64,000 nt of DNA from assembly GCF_016917755.1 (NCBI RefSeq), contig NZ_CP070326.1, forward strand, positions 5,146,001-5,210,000, in the 5' to 3' direction. Shown one piece after another: positions 1-8,783 of this stretch. This DNA is from Streptomyces noursei (GTDB lineage: Bacteria > Actinomycetota > Actinomycetes > Streptomycetales > Streptomycetaceae). A model generated the notes under the pieces. That model did no database searches. It was not told the origin of the DNA and saw only the letters and a list, made by a program, of their open reading frames with translations. The position numbers were made by a program, and so were the translations under genes. Numbering within the stretch: the stretch's first letter is position 1; every line of letters starts with the position of its first letter.

Positions 1-1043
1 GCGCCGGTCACCAGTACCAGCTGGCCGCCGAAGCGGTCGGCGTACGGACCGGAGGCCGCGACGTCCTTCGCCGGGTCGCCTTCCTCCTTGGCGGTGACGA
101 ACTCACCGATCCAGGTGGCGAGTTGGTCGGGGCGGGTGCGCGGCACCCAGTGCTTGGCCGGGAGGGTGCGGCGCACCAGTTGGGGCGCCCACCGGTCGAG
201 GTCGTCGTAGAGCCGCTGGGAGAGGAACGCGTCGCCGGTCGGGATGATGAGCTGGACCGGGCAGTGCGCGTAGGCATCGGCACGCGGGTGGCGGAGCCGG
301 GCGCGGACGTTGTCGCGGTAGAGCCAGGCGCCGTGGGCCGCGTCGGTGGGCAGTGACGCGGTGGGGTAGTCGCCGCCGGGTACCTTCTCCACCCGCTGGA
401 GGATTCCCGGCCACCGCTTGCCGAGCGGGCCCTTCCAGGCCAGTTCGGGCAGAGCGGGGGTGTGCAGCAGGTAGACGTACCAGGACTTGGCGCCCTGGTT
501 GAGCAGCTGGGCGGCCCGCCCGGGGGTGGGGCGCCCGAGCCGCTTCTTGATCCAGTGGCCGAAGTGGTCCAGGGACGGCCCGGACATGGAGGTGAAGGAG
601 GCGATCCGGCCCTCCGTGCGCCGTACGGTCGCGAACTCCCACGCCTGGACGGAGCCCCAGTCGTGGCCCACGAGGTGGACCGGCCGGTCTGGGCTGACCG
701 CGTCCGCGACGGCCAGGAAGTCGTCGGTCAGCTTCTCCAGGGTGAAGCCGCCGCGCAGCGGCCGCGGCGCGGTGGAGCGACCGCAGCCCCGGACGTCGTA
801 GAGCACCACGTGGAAGCGGTCGGCCAGGCGGCGGGCGACCTCGGACCAGACCTCCTTGCTGTCCGGATAGCCGTGCACCAACATCACCGTGGGCCGGTCC
901 GGATCACCGAGCTCGGCGACGCACAGTTCGATGCCACCGGTGCGCACCCAGCGCTCCTGGGCCTCGGGGAGCCCGGTCCCGGTCGGCGCCGGCCTTCCGG
1001 CGCCCCGGCGCTGCTGTCCGTCCCGTCCAGGTCCTGTCTTCAC
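1..1043 (-). CDS. Alpha/beta hydrolase-SDR fusion (EphD-like), 3' part missing
   Basis: The gene runs off the left edge, so about 347 N-terminal residues are visible. An alpha/beta-hydrolase domain fills most of this. It has an HGYPDS oxyanion segment near residue 57 and a GHDWGS nucleophile elbow with Asp about 128, the arrangement of epoxide hydrolases rather than esterases. The last visible residues read QLVLVTGA, the opening of a short-chain dehydrogenase Rossmann fold, so the full protein is probably a two-domain hydrolase-oxidoreductase like mycobacterial EphD. The GTG start at 1043 follows a GGAGGAGAGG ribosome site and overlaps the stop of the M24 peptidase gene (GTGA), so the two are probably co-transcribed. 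The substrate is not evident. Confidence 0.85.
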   Translation of the reverse strand, partial: MKTGPGRDGQQRRGAGRPAPTGTGLPEAQERWVRTGGIELCVAELGDPDRPTVMLVHGYPDSKEVWSEVARRLADRFHVVLYDVRGCGRSTAPRPLRGGFTLEKLTDDFLAVADAVSPDRPVHLVGHDWGSVQAWEFATVRRTEGRIASFTSMSGPSLDHFGHWIKKRLGRPTPGRAAQLLNQGAKSWYVYLLHTPALPELAWKGPLGKRWPGILQRVEKVPGGDYPTASLPTDAAHGAWLYRDNVRARLRHPRADAYAHCPVQLIIPTGDAFLSQRLYDDLDRWAPQLVRRTLPAKHWVPRTRPDQLATWIGEFVTAKEEGDPAKDVAASGPYADRFGGQLVLVTG

Positions 1044-1906
1044 GCGGCCCTCTCCTCCTGCCAGCGCCGCACGTGCGGCAGATCGTCGTCCAGCCAAAAG
1101 GCGCTTTCCTGCGGGTCCCTGGAGTCCGTGACGACCAGGATCTCCTCGAACTTCGCCCCCGTGCCCCGGAAGCCGAGGTGGGGTTCCACCGCCCACAGCC
1201 CGGGCTGCGGCGGGTGATCGGAGAAGGTGTACGGGCTCCACAGCGGGGACCAGCCCTCCCGGTGGCCGTGCAGCGCGTCCGAGGCGAGGCCCTTGAGGGA
1301 CTGGGTGCCGAACCCGAAGAGGGTGGGGGACCAGCGGCGCTGCCGCACCCGGTCGACCTTGTGCGCGATGACGCCGAAGGGATAGGCGCGGTGCCGGTTG
1401 GCGTACCCCTGCCGGACCATGAGCCGGTCGACGTCCTCGTAGATCTCGCGCAGCGGGCGGCGTTCGCGCACCTCGCGCAGGATCAGGTCGCGGTGGGCTT
1501 CGAGGTCGGCGAGGAGCCGGTCGTGCACGGGGTTGAGCCCCAGGCAGCCGGAGTAGCCGATGTCGGCGGTGCAGCCGTTGTGGACCGGGGCCATGTCGAG
1601 GATGAACGGCATGCCCGGTTCCAGTTCGCGGTTGGTGGGGAAGAACTGCAGCGGTACACGGAAGTTCACGAACGCGGTGCGGTCGCCGAACCACGCGAAC
1701 GGCAGGTGGAACCAGTCCCGTACGCCGCGCTCGTGCAGCCACTCGCGCTGCATCCGCGCCGCCGCGCGCTCGGTGACCCCGGGCTTGAGCTGGGCGGCCA
1801 CGGCTTCCGCGCAGGCGTAGGCGAGTCGTTGTACCTCCCGGAATCCCTTGAGCTCGGCGGTGAGTTCTCCCGTCGCTGCTGCGGTCGCTGAGGTGACTGA
1901 GGCCAT
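1040..1906 (-). CDS. M24-family metallopeptidase-like protein
   Basis: This 288-residue protein has the pita-bread fold signature of the M24 family (methionine aminopeptidase, aminopeptidase P, creatinase). Metal-ligand candidates are Asp about 104 (ILDMAP), Asp about 115 (TADIGYS), the His in VIAHKVD, and two glutamates in AVEPHLGF and KFEEIL near the C-terminus. The ATG at 1906 was chosen because a much longer in-frame extension upstream covers the divergent promoter region and an ABC transporter gene. The stop overlaps the start of the hydrolase/SDR gene, which suggests one transcript. Whether it is an active peptidase or another M24-fold enzyme cannot be read from sequence. Confidence 0.85.
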   Translation of the reverse strand: MASVTSATAAATGELTAELKGFREVQRLAYACAEAVAAQLKPGVTERAAARMQREWLHERGVRDWFHLPFAWFGDRTAFVNFRVPLQFFPTNRELEPGMPFILDMAPVHNGCTADIGYSGCLGLNPVHDRLLADLEAHRDLILREVRERRPLREIYEDVDRLMVRQGYANRHRAYPFGVIAHKVDRVRQRRWSPTLFGFGTQSLKGLASDALHGHREGWSPLWSPYTFSDHPPQPGLWAVEPHLGFRGTGAKFEEILVVTDSRDPQESAFWLDDDLPHVRRWQEERAA

Positions 1907-2152
1907 CGCCAACCGTCCGTCCGTAAGCGGTTCATCGCGGTACGTGCCCGTAACTTGCCAGTGATGAATGTGACAATGGTTGGCGGCTGCGTCAAGAGGT
2001 GTGCGGCGGACGAGGCCAACGACACGGCCCGCCCCCGACCTCTGTGCCGCTGAAGCAGGAGAACCCCTACGGGCATCTCGTACCGGAGGGCTACGCGAAG
2101 ACCACCGCTGGGGTTGACGACGGGGGTGCCCGGCGCCACTACCTTCGAACAC

Positions 2153-3214
2153 GTGACTGTGATCGTGACCGAAAGCTTGACCAAGCGGTACCCGAGGGTG
2201 ACCGCCCTGGACCGGCTCTCCGTTGACATCGCCCCCGGCGTAACGGGCCTGGTGGGTGCCAACGGTGCCGGAAAGTCGACCCTGATCAAGATCCTGCTCG
2301 GTCTGGCTCCGGCCACCGAGGGCACCGCCCACGTCCTCGGACTGGACGTGACCAAGGACGGCAGCACCATTCGTGAGCGGGTCGGCTATATGCCCGAGCA
2401 CGACTGCCTGCCGCCCGACGTCTCCGCCACCGAGTTCGTGGTGCACATGGCGCGGATGGCCGGCCTGCCGCCGACCGCCGCCCGGGAGCGCACCGCCGAC
2501 ACCCTGCGCCACGTCGGGCTCTACGAGGAGCGGTACCGCCCCATCGGCGGCTACTCCACCGGCATGAAGCAGCGGGTGAAGCTGGCCCAGGCGCTGGTGC
2601 ACGATCCCCAGCTGGTGTTCCTGGACGAGCCCACCAACGGCCTGGACCCGGTCGGCCGGGACGAGATGCTCGGCCTGATCCGGCGCGTCCACACCGACTT
2701 CGGGATCTCGGTCCTGGTCACCTCCCACCTCCTGGGGGAGCTGGAGCGCACCTGCGACCACGTCGTCGTGGTCGACGGCGGCAAGCTGCTGCGCTCGTCC
2801 TCCACCACGGAGTTCACCAAGGTCACCACCTCGCTGGCGGTGGAGGTCACCGACACCGACGCCCATCCGGACGGCACCGGAGCGCTGCGCGCTGCGCTGG
2901 CCGCGGCCGGCGCAGCGGTGACCACCGGCGCACCCGGCGCCGAGGGACTGGCCTCCCCCGGGCACGTCCTCTTCGTCGAGGCGACCGGGGACGAGACGTA
3001 CGACCTGGTGCGCGACACCGTGGCCGGGCTCGGGCTCGGTCTGGTGCGGATGGAGCAGCGGCGGCATCAGATCGCCGAAGTGTTCCGCGACGCGGACGCG
3101 CAGGCGGCGGTCGGTGCACCGGCGCAGGCCGGCGGCGCACCGGCGGACAGAGACGCGACGGCCGGGCAGAACACCGATCGCCCCACCACCGTGGGCGGAG
3201 GGAACGCAGGATGA
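2153..3214 (+). CDS. ABC transporter ATP-binding protein (pair 1)
   Basis: A complete ABC ATPase: Walker A GANGAGKST, signature YSTGMKQ, Walker B LVFLDEP followed by the D-loop NGLDP, and the His switch in TSHLLGELE. It ends in an Ala/Gly-rich tail. It overlaps the next gene by ATGA, and that gene encodes six or more membrane segments, so the two form an ABC-2 type exporter. The start is uncertain: GTG 2153 is preferred and looks leaderless, but a TTG at 2114 is in frame. A second, similar ATPase-permease pair follows directly, pointing to a four-gene unit. The exported substrate is not evident. Confidence 0.88.
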   Translation: MTVIVTESLTKRYPRVTALDRLSVDIAPGVTGLVGANGAGKSTLIKILLGLAPATEGTAHVLGLDVTKDGSTIRERVGYMPEHDCLPPDVSATEFVVHMARMAGLPPTAARERTADTLRHVGLYEERYRPIGGYSTGMKQRVKLAQALVHDPQLVFLDEPTNGLDPVGRDEMLGLIRRVHTDFGISVLVTSHLLGELERTCDHVVVVDGGKLLRSSSTTEFTKVTTSLAVEVTDTDAHPDGTGALRAALAAAGAAVTTGAPGAEGLASPGHVLFVEATGDETYDLVRDTVAGLGLGLVRMEQRRHQIAEVFRDADAQAAVGAPAQAGGAPADRDATAGQNTDRPTTVGGGNAG

Positions 3215-4104
3215 GTACGGAAACCACGCCGGGTGGCGCTTACATCCACAACATCGGCTACCGCCACTACGACGGCCCTCGGTTGGGCCGCGCCTACGCC
3301 CGGCGGTCGCTGTTCTCACAGAGCCTGCGCGGCGCGTACGGCCTCGGGCGGTCGGCGAAGAGCAAGGTGCTGCCGATGCTGCTCTTCGCGGTGATGTGTA
3401 TGCCCGCCGGGATCATGGTCGCGGTGACGATGTTCACCAAGGCCAGCAGTCTTCCGATCGGCTACACCCGGTACGCCATCTACCTCCAGGCCGTCATCGG
3501 CCTGTACCTGGCGTCCCAGGCCCCGCAGTCCGTCTCCCGCGACCTGCGCTTCAAGACCATCCCGCTGTATTTCTCCCGGCCGATCGAGCGGGTCGACTAC
3601 GTCGTGGCGAAGTTCGCGGCGATGGCGAGCGCGCTGTTCATCCTGACCGCCGCCCCGCTGGTGATCCTCTATGTGGGGGCGCTGCTGGGGAAGTTGGACT
3701 TCGTCGACCAGACCAAGGGGTTCGGGCAGGGACTGGTCTGCGTCGCGCTGCTCTCGGTGCTGTTCGCCGGGATAGGACTGGTCGTCTCGGCGCTCACCCC
3801 GCGTCGCGGCTTCGGGGTCGCCGCCGTGATCGCCGTGCTGACCATTCCCTACGGCGCGGTCAGTGCCATCCAGGGCATCGCCAGCCTCCAGGGCAGCGAA
3901 CCGGCCGTCGGGTGGCTGGGGCTGTTCTCGCCCATCACCCTCGTCGACGGGGTGCAGGCCACGTTCCTGGGCGGCACCAGCTCCTTCCCCAACGGACTGG
4001 AGCCCACCACCGGCGCCGGATTCGTCTACCTCCTCGTCTCGCTGCTCGTCATCGCCGGCTGCTACGGCCTGCTGATGCGCCGCTACCGGAAGGCCGGGCT
4101 GTGA
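3211..4104 (+). CDS. ABC-2 type permease (pair 1)
   Basis: A 297-residue membrane protein with about six hydrophobic segments and a soluble N-terminus that includes the segment YHNIGYRHYDG-like in position (residues 9-22). It starts by ATGA overlap with the upstream ATPase, so it should be the membrane partner of that subunit in an ABC-2 family exporter. The segment around SRDLRFKTIPLYFSRPIERVD resembles the intracellular loop of ABC-2 permeases of the NosY/CcmB-like type. The substrate is unknown. The next ATPase begins 88 nt downstream. Confidence 0.82.
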   Translation: MSTETTPGGAYIHNIGYRHYDGPRLGRAYARRSLFSQSLRGAYGLGRSAKSKVLPMLLFAVMCMPAGIMVAVTMFTKASSLPIGYTRYAIYLQAVIGLYLASQAPQSVSRDLRFKTIPLYFSRPIERVDYVVAKFAAMASALFILTAAPLVILYVGALLGKLDFVDQTKGFGQGLVCVALLSVLFAGIGLVVSALTPRRGFGVAAVIAVLTIPYGAVSAIQGIASLQGSEPAVGWLGLFSPITLVDGVQATFLGGTSSFPNGLEPTTGAGFVYLLVSLLVIAGCYGLLMRRYRKAGL

Positions 4105-4192
4105 CCGCCCGCCCGGCACGAAGCGCCGCGCGCCGCCCCTTCCCGTCGCCGTCTCCCGCCACCCACCACCCCTCAAGGAATGGGCTGCGCCC

Positions 4193-5104
4193 ATGAGCAC
4201 TCTTCGCATCGACCATGTCTCGCGCTGGTTCGGGAACGTCGTCGCCGTCAACGACATCACCATGACCATCGCCCCCGGTGTCACCGGCCTGCTCGGTCCC
4301 AACGGCGCCGGCAAGTCCACCCTCATCAACATGATGGGCGGCTTCCTCGCCCCCTCCAACGGCACCGTCACCCTCGACGGCACGACGATCTGGCGCAACG
4401 CGGCGAGCTACCGCCACATCGGCATCGTCCCGGAGCGCGAGGCGATGTACGACTTCCTCACCGGCCGTGAATTCGTGCTCGCCAACGCCGAGTTGCACGG
4501 TCTCGGCCGGGCCGCGGCGGCCCGGGCGCTGGCCACGGTCGAGATGGAGTACGCCCAGGACCGCAAGATCTCGACGTACAGCAAGGGCATGCGGCAGCGG
4601 GTGAAGATGGCCTCGGCGCTGGTCCACGACCCGTCGGTGCTGCTGCTCGACGAGCCGTTCAACGGCATGGACCCGCGGCAGCGGATGCAGCTGATGGAAC
4701 TGCTGCGGCGGATGGGCGACGAGGGGCGCACGGTGCTGTTCTCCTCGCACATCCTCGAAGAGGTCGAGCAACTGGCCTCGCACATCGAGGTGGTGGTGGC
4801 CGGCCGGCATGCCGCCTCCGGCGACTTCCGCAAGATCCGCCGGCTGATGACCGACCGCCCGCACCGCTACCTCGTCCGGTCCGACGACGACCGGGCGCTG
4901 GCCGGGGCGCTGATAACCAACCCGTCGACGGCCGGCATCGAGGTGGACGTCGTCGAGGGCGCCCTGCGCATCCAGGCCGTCGACTTCGGCCGGTTCACCG
5001 AACTGCTGCCGCGGGTCGCCCGCGACCACGGCATCCGCCTGCTGACGGTCTCGCCCTCCGACGAGTCGTTGGAATCCGTCTTCTCGTACCTCGTAGCGGC
5101 CTGA
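4193..5104 (+). CDS. ABC transporter ATP-binding protein (pair 2)
   Basis: A second ABC ATPase of 303 residues. Walker A is GPNGAGKST, the signature is YSKGMRQRVKMASAL, Walker B is VLLLDEPFNGMDP, and a switch His lies in SSHILEEVEQ. It resembles the first ATPase in domain order but is clearly diverged, so the locus probably arose by an old duplication. A ribosome site (AAGGAAT) precedes the ATG. It most likely energises the permease that follows 25 nt downstream. Confidence 0.88.
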   Translation: MSTLRIDHVSRWFGNVVAVNDITMTIAPGVTGLLGPNGAGKSTLINMMGGFLAPSNGTVTLDGTTIWRNAASYRHIGIVPEREAMYDFLTGREFVLANAELHGLGRAAAARALATVEMEYAQDRKISTYSKGMRQRVKMASALVHDPSVLLLDEPFNGMDPRQRMQLMELLRRMGDEGRTVLFSSHILEEVEQLASHIEVVVAGRHAASGDFRKIRRLMTDRPHRYLVRSDDDRALAGALITNPSTAGIEVDVVEGALRIQAVDFGRFTELLPRVARDHGIRLLTVSPSDESLESVFSYLVAA

Positions 5105-5129
5105 GGCCAGAAAGGAGCCCTGAGGCAGC

Positions 5130-5906
5130 ATGTCCACGACCTCTCCCGTGGCCCCGCCGGCGCCCGCCGCCGCGCCCAAGGCCACGCTCTTCCACCCGAC
5201 CGTCGCCCGGCTCACCTACCGGGCGCTGCTCGGCCGGCGCCGCGCGCTGATCCTCTTCGCGCTGCCCGCCCTCCTGGTGGCGATCGCGGTGATCGTCCGG
5301 GCGCTGACCGGCGCCGATGACGCCACGGCCGGCGGCATCCTGGGCGGGTTCGCGCTGGGCACGATGGTTCCGCTGATCGGCGTGATCGCGGGGACGGGCG
5401 CGATCGGCCCGGAGATCGACGACGGCTCGGTGATCTACCTCTTGGCCAAGCCGGTCCGCCGCTCGACGATCATCTTCACCAAGCTGCTGGTCTCGATCGG
5501 CGTGACCGCGGCGTTCTCGGCGATACCGGTCCTGGTGGCCGGATTCATCCTCAACGGCAACAGCCAGCAGATAGCCGTGGCGTACGCGGTGGCGGCCGCC
5601 GTCGCCTCGGTCGCCTACAGCGCTCTGTTCCTGTTGTTCGGCACGGTCACCCGGCACGCCGTGGTCCTCGGCCTGGTCTACGCCCTGGTCTGGGAGGCGT
5701 TCGTGGGGAACATCGTCCCCGGGGCGCGGACCCTCAGCGTTCAGCAGTGGGCGCTCGCGGTGGGGCAGAAGGTGGGCGCCGAGGGGGCGCTGAACTCCGC
5801 GGTCCAGCTGCCGCTCGCGCTCTGCCTGCTGGTGGCCGTCACCGGACTGGCGACCTGGTACGCGGCGCGCCGGCTGAAGGCGCTGACGCTGGCCGGGGAG
5901 GAGTAG
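5130..5906 (+). CDS. ABC-2 type permease (pair 2)
   Basis: A 258-residue integral membrane protein with about six hydrophobic helices, preceded by an AAAGGAG ribosome site. The N-terminal region RALLGRRRALILFALPAL and the cytoplasmic motif DGSVIYLLAKPVRRSTI are typical of ABC-2 permeases. It closes the four-gene ATPase-permease-ATPase-permease run, and a strong hairpin follows immediately. No substrate can be assigned. Confidence 0.82.
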   Translation: MSTTSPVAPPAPAAAPKATLFHPTVARLTYRALLGRRRALILFALPALLVAIAVIVRALTGADDATAGGILGGFALGTMVPLIGVIAGTGAIGPEIDDGSVIYLLAKPVRRSTIIFTKLLVSIGVTAAFSAIPVLVAGFILNGNSQQIAVAYAVAAAVASVAYSALFLLFGTVTRHAVVLGLVYALVWEAFVGNIVPGARTLSVQQWALAVGQKVGAEGALNSAVQLPLALCLLVAVTGLATWYAARRLKALTLAGEE

Positions 5907-5913
5907 GCGGCTG

Positions 5914-5948
5914 CGGCCGCCGGGGAGCGGACGGCCCCCCGGCGGCCG
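5914..5948. terminator. Bidirectional terminator hairpin
   Basis: A perfect 12-bp GC-rich stem (5914-5925 with 5937-5948) and an 11-nt loop lie between the convergent ABC permease and MltG-like genes. There is no U-tract, as is usual in Streptomyces. Confidence 0.6.
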
Positions 5949-5956
5949 GGAGACGC

Positions 5957-5980
5957 AGTTGGCTGGGAAGGCAGCCAACT
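5957..5980. repeat. 9-bp inverted repeat, second hairpin
   Basis: AGTTGGCTG and CAGCCAACT form a perfect 9-bp palindrome around a 6-nt loop, just after the terminator hairpin. It may be a second stop signal for transcription arriving from the right, or a protein site. Confidence 0.5.
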
Positions 5981-6059
5981 GGGAAGGCATTCGGCCGAGC
6001 GACCGGGACAAGGTGACGGCCCGATCGGTCGGCCGGAGGCGCGGTTGGACGGGGCGGGG

Positions 6060-6971
6060 CTATCCGCCGGTGGCGGCACTGTTGGCGGAGCCAGCCGAAG
6101 CGGACGCACTCGAAGCCGGGCCGCCCGAAGCGGAGCCGCCCGGAGCGGGGCCGCTGGAGGTGGAGGCGCCGGACGCGGAGTTCTTCTGCGCGTCGTTGAA
6201 CTCCCGCACGTTCCGCTGGTGCTCCTGGTAGTCGGCGGTGAAGCGGGTGTCGCCCGGTTTGACGGTGACGAAGTAGAGCCAGTCACCCGCGGGTGGTGCG
6301 GCCGCCGCCTTCAGGGCGTCGGCGCCCGGGTTGTCGATCGGGGTCGGCGGCAGGCCCTCGAACTTGTAGGTGTTGTAGGGGCTGTTGGTGCGGATGTCGG
6401 CGTGGCTGGTGCGGAGCGTGCTGCGGCCGAGCGCGTAGTTGATCGTCGAGTCCATCTGCAGCGGCATGTTCTTGGCGAGCCGGTTGTCGATGACCCGGGC
6501 GACCTTGCCCATGTCGGCCGGCCGGTCCGCCTCAGCCTGCACGATGCTCGCGATCACCACGGTGCGGTAGGAGGTGATGCGGTCGGCGGTGAGCCGCTGG
6601 TCGGCGGTCTTGACCATGTACGAGAGCAGCGACGCCGGGGTGGTGTCCTTGCGGAGGGGATAGGTCGCCGGGAAGAGGTAGCCCTCGGGGTTGCCCTTCG
6701 CCTCGGCGGGCAGGTCGAGGTGCGCGGTTCTGGCGGCCTGTGCGGTGGTCCCCTCGGGCACCTTCAGGGCCTGGTCGACGGCCGCGTAGATCTGGGAGGC
6801 CCGCTGCCCCTCCGGGACCGTGAGCTGCCCGTACTGCCGCTCGCGCAGCAGCCGTGGCACGAACAGCACGGCGAGGACGACCACGACACACAGAACGGCG
6901 ACAAGGACGAGCCAGCCGACGCGGGAGAACCGCGGTCCGGGCCGGCGACCGGCGTGCTGAACATCGCTCAT
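6060..6971 (-). CDS. MltG-like endolytic transglycosylase
   Basis: A 303-residue protein with one N-terminal membrane helix (about 18-38) and a YceG/MltG domain. It shows EGYLFPATY (about 97-105), the catalytic-Glu segment IVQAEADRP (Glu about 147), and GLPPTPIDNPG near the end. MltG enzymes cut nascent peptidoglycan next to the membrane and set glycan length. This copy is shorter than the usual actinobacterial MltG, which has a long disordered N-terminus, and it ends in a Ser/Gly/Ala tail; it may be a paralogue of the housekeeping enzyme. The ATG at 6971 begins just before the membrane helix. Confidence 0.8.
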   Translation of the reverse strand: MSDVQHAGRRPGPRFSRVGWLVLVAVLCVVVVLAVLFVPRLLRERQYGQLTVPEGQRASQIYAAVDQALKVPEGTTAQAARTAHLDLPAEAKGNPEGYLFPATYPLRKDTTPASLLSYMVKTADQRLTADRITSYRTVVIASIVQAEADRPADMGKVARVIDNRLAKNMPLQMDSTINYALGRSTLRTSHADIRTNSPYNTYKFEGLPPTPIDNPGADALKAAAAPPAGDWLYFVTVKPGDTRFTADYQEHQRNVREFNDAQKNSASGASTSSGPAPGGSASGGPASSASASAGSANSAATGG

Positions 6972-7381
6972 GGGGGCACGGTAGGGCAGCCGGATGCGAT
7001 GTGGGGCCATCCCGTCGCACCGGATCACGGTGGATCATGGCTGGTGGCGGGGCCGGGACGGGCGTCGCCCGCCCACCCGACCGGTCCCGGCATACGCGCG
7101 CGGGTCGGCAGGGCGTGCGGCGTGTGGCGCGTGTGCCGATAGCCCGTTGGTGGGGCGGCCGGGGCGTACGGCGGTCAGCGGGCGGCGGTTAGCGGTCGGC
7201 GGTCGGCAGTCGGCCTCTCGGGCCGCGGCCCCGACCGTCCGGCCGCCGAGACCGCCGAGACCGCCGCGGCCCGACCGCCGGACCCCGACCGCCGGACCCC
7301 GACCGCCGGACCCCGACCACCGGGCTTCGACTGTCGAGGTCCGACCGCGGGGCCCATCGCCCGCCCCGTCAGCAGCCGCCG
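6972..7381. other. Non-coding, repeat-rich gap
   Basis: About 410 bases between the MltG-like start and the MFS stop. It presumably holds the promoter for the MltG-like gene near 7,000. The remainder is very GC-rich, low-complexity sequence with short tandem repeats. I see no credible gene. Confidence 0.6.
7273..7328. repeat. 14-bp tandem repeat
   Basis: The unit GACCGCCGGACCCC occurs three times exactly (7273, 7287, 7301) and a fourth time with changes at 7315. It lies in a non-coding gap downstream of the MFS gene. Confidence 0.85.
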
Positions 7382-8674
7382 TCAGCCGACCAGGGTCTCC
7401 CCGATGCGGCGGTCGCGGCCGGCGCCCAGGCCCAGGAGAGCGAGGCCGGCGCAGACGGCGAGCAGCAGGACGAGTGGCACGCTCCAGCCGGCGGTGGCCT
7501 GGTGGACGGCGCCCAGGGCCAGCGGGCCGACGGCGGCGAGGAGGTAGCCGCCGGTCTGGGCCATGCCGGAGAGCCGGGCCGCGGTGTGTGCGTCGCCGGA
7601 CCGCAGCACCATCATCGTCAGGGCCAGGCCGAGGGCGCCGCCCTGACCGATGCCGAGGATCGCCGCCCACAGCCAGGCACCGGCCACCGGCGCGATCAGC
7701 AACCCCGTGACACCGCAGGCCATCAGGGCGGAGACCGCCACGCCCAGCAGCCGCTGACGCCGCATCCGACCGGCAAGCATCGGCACCACGAACGAACCGA
7801 CCATCTGCACCAGCGTGCTGAAGGCGAAGACCAGCCCCGCCTCGCTCTTGCCCATGCCGTGGTCGGTGAAGATCGTCGGCATCCAGGCGATGATCACGTA
7901 CGCGATCAGCGACTGCGAGCCCATGAAGAGCGTCACCTGCCAGGCGAGCGGGGAGCGGGTCAGCTTCGGGCCGCGCCCGGTGGTGTGGGCGGGCGTCGCC
8001 GCGGCCTCGCCGTGGTGCGTGCCGCGGCGGGCGATCACGACCTGCGGGAGCCAGACGAGGGCGGCGACGGCGGCCAGCAGCGACCAGGAGACCAGGGAGC
8101 CCTGCCAACTGCCGAGCGCGTTCTCCAAGGGGACGGCGGAGGCGGCCGAGACGGTCGCGCCCAGGATCATCGCGGTCGAGTAGAGCGCCGTCATGCTGGC
8201 CGCCCGCTCCGGGAAGTCCCGCTTGATCAGGCCCGGCATCAGCACGTTGAGCAGGGCTATGGACGCGCCCACCACCGCGCAGCCGGCGAACAGCGCGGCG
8301 ACCGGCGGTGCGATCCGCAGCACGATGCCGCCGCACAGCGCGACCAACGCACCGCACAGCGCCGCCTCGGTGCCCCAACGGCGCGCCGCCCGCGGCGCGA
8401 TGACCGATCCCAGGCCCATGAAGACGAGCGGGATGGTGGTCACCAGGCTGCTGGCGGTGGCGGCCAGATGGAAGTGCTGCGCCATCTCGCTGAGCAGCGG
8501 CGAGACTCCGGCGAGCGCCGCGCGCATGTTCACCGCGGCGAGCACGATGCCGGTGAGGAGGAGGGCGGGATGGGTCCGCAGCCGGCGCCGGGCGGCGGCC
8601 ACCTGAGGGGCCGGGATGAGGTCTTCCTCGGCGTCGATGAGGTCGACCGGGGCGGTCGAGTCGGTCCCTGACAT
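7382..8674 (-). CDS. MFS transporter, CynX/NimT-type
   Basis: A 430-residue, 12-helix major facilitator. The N-terminus RTHPALLLTGIVLAAVN followed by RAALAGVSPLL is typical of the cyanate/2-nitroimidazole (CynX/NimT) branch. The ATG at 8674 precedes a short soluble stretch and the first helix; further upstream in-frame sequence is low-complexity and not membrane-like. It lies 110 nt downstream of a GntR/FadR regulator on the same strand, so it is a likely target of that regulator. The substrate is unknown. Confidence 0.85.
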   Translation of the reverse strand: MSGTDSTAPVDLIDAEEDLIPAPQVAAARRRLRTHPALLLTGIVLAAVNMRAALAGVSPLLSEMAQHFHLAATASSLVTTIPLVFMGLGSVIAPRAARRWGTEAALCGALVALCGGIVLRIAPPVAALFAGCAVVGASIALLNVLMPGLIKRDFPERAASMTALYSTAMILGATVSAASAVPLENALGSWQGSLVSWSLLAAVAALVWLPQVVIARRGTHHGEAAATPAHTTGRGPKLTRSPLAWQVTLFMGSQSLIAYVIIAWMPTIFTDHGMGKSEAGLVFAFSTLVQMVGSFVVPMLAGRMRRQRLLGVAVSALMACGVTGLLIAPVAGAWLWAAILGIGQGGALGLALTMMVLRSGDAHTAARLSGMAQTGGYLLAAVGPLALGAVHQATAGWSVPLVLLLAVCAGLALLGLGAGRDRRIGETLVG

Positions 8675-8752
8675 GCGTGCGTACCTGGCCAATCGTGCAC
8701 TTCGTACGGGGGAGGGGATGAGGGGAAGCGGGGAGGAGAGGGCCGGAGAAGG

Positions 8753-8780
8753 CGGAGAAGGCGGAGAAGGCCGGGTTCGG
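8753..8780. repeat. 9-bp tandem repeat GGAGAAGGC
   Basis: Three consecutive copies of a purine-rich 9-mer lie between the gntR stop and the MFS start. It is probably slippage DNA with no evident function. Confidence 0.7.
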
Positions 8781-8783
8781 GCG

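Noticed and set aside
2114..2152. TTG start for the first ABC ATPase
   Set aside because: Possible, but it adds 13 residues without conservation-like features; GTG 2153 starts just before the domain.
1907..3319. N-terminal extension of the M24 peptidase frame
   Set aside because: It is the antisense shadow of the first ABC ATPase gene and lacks peptidase similarity.
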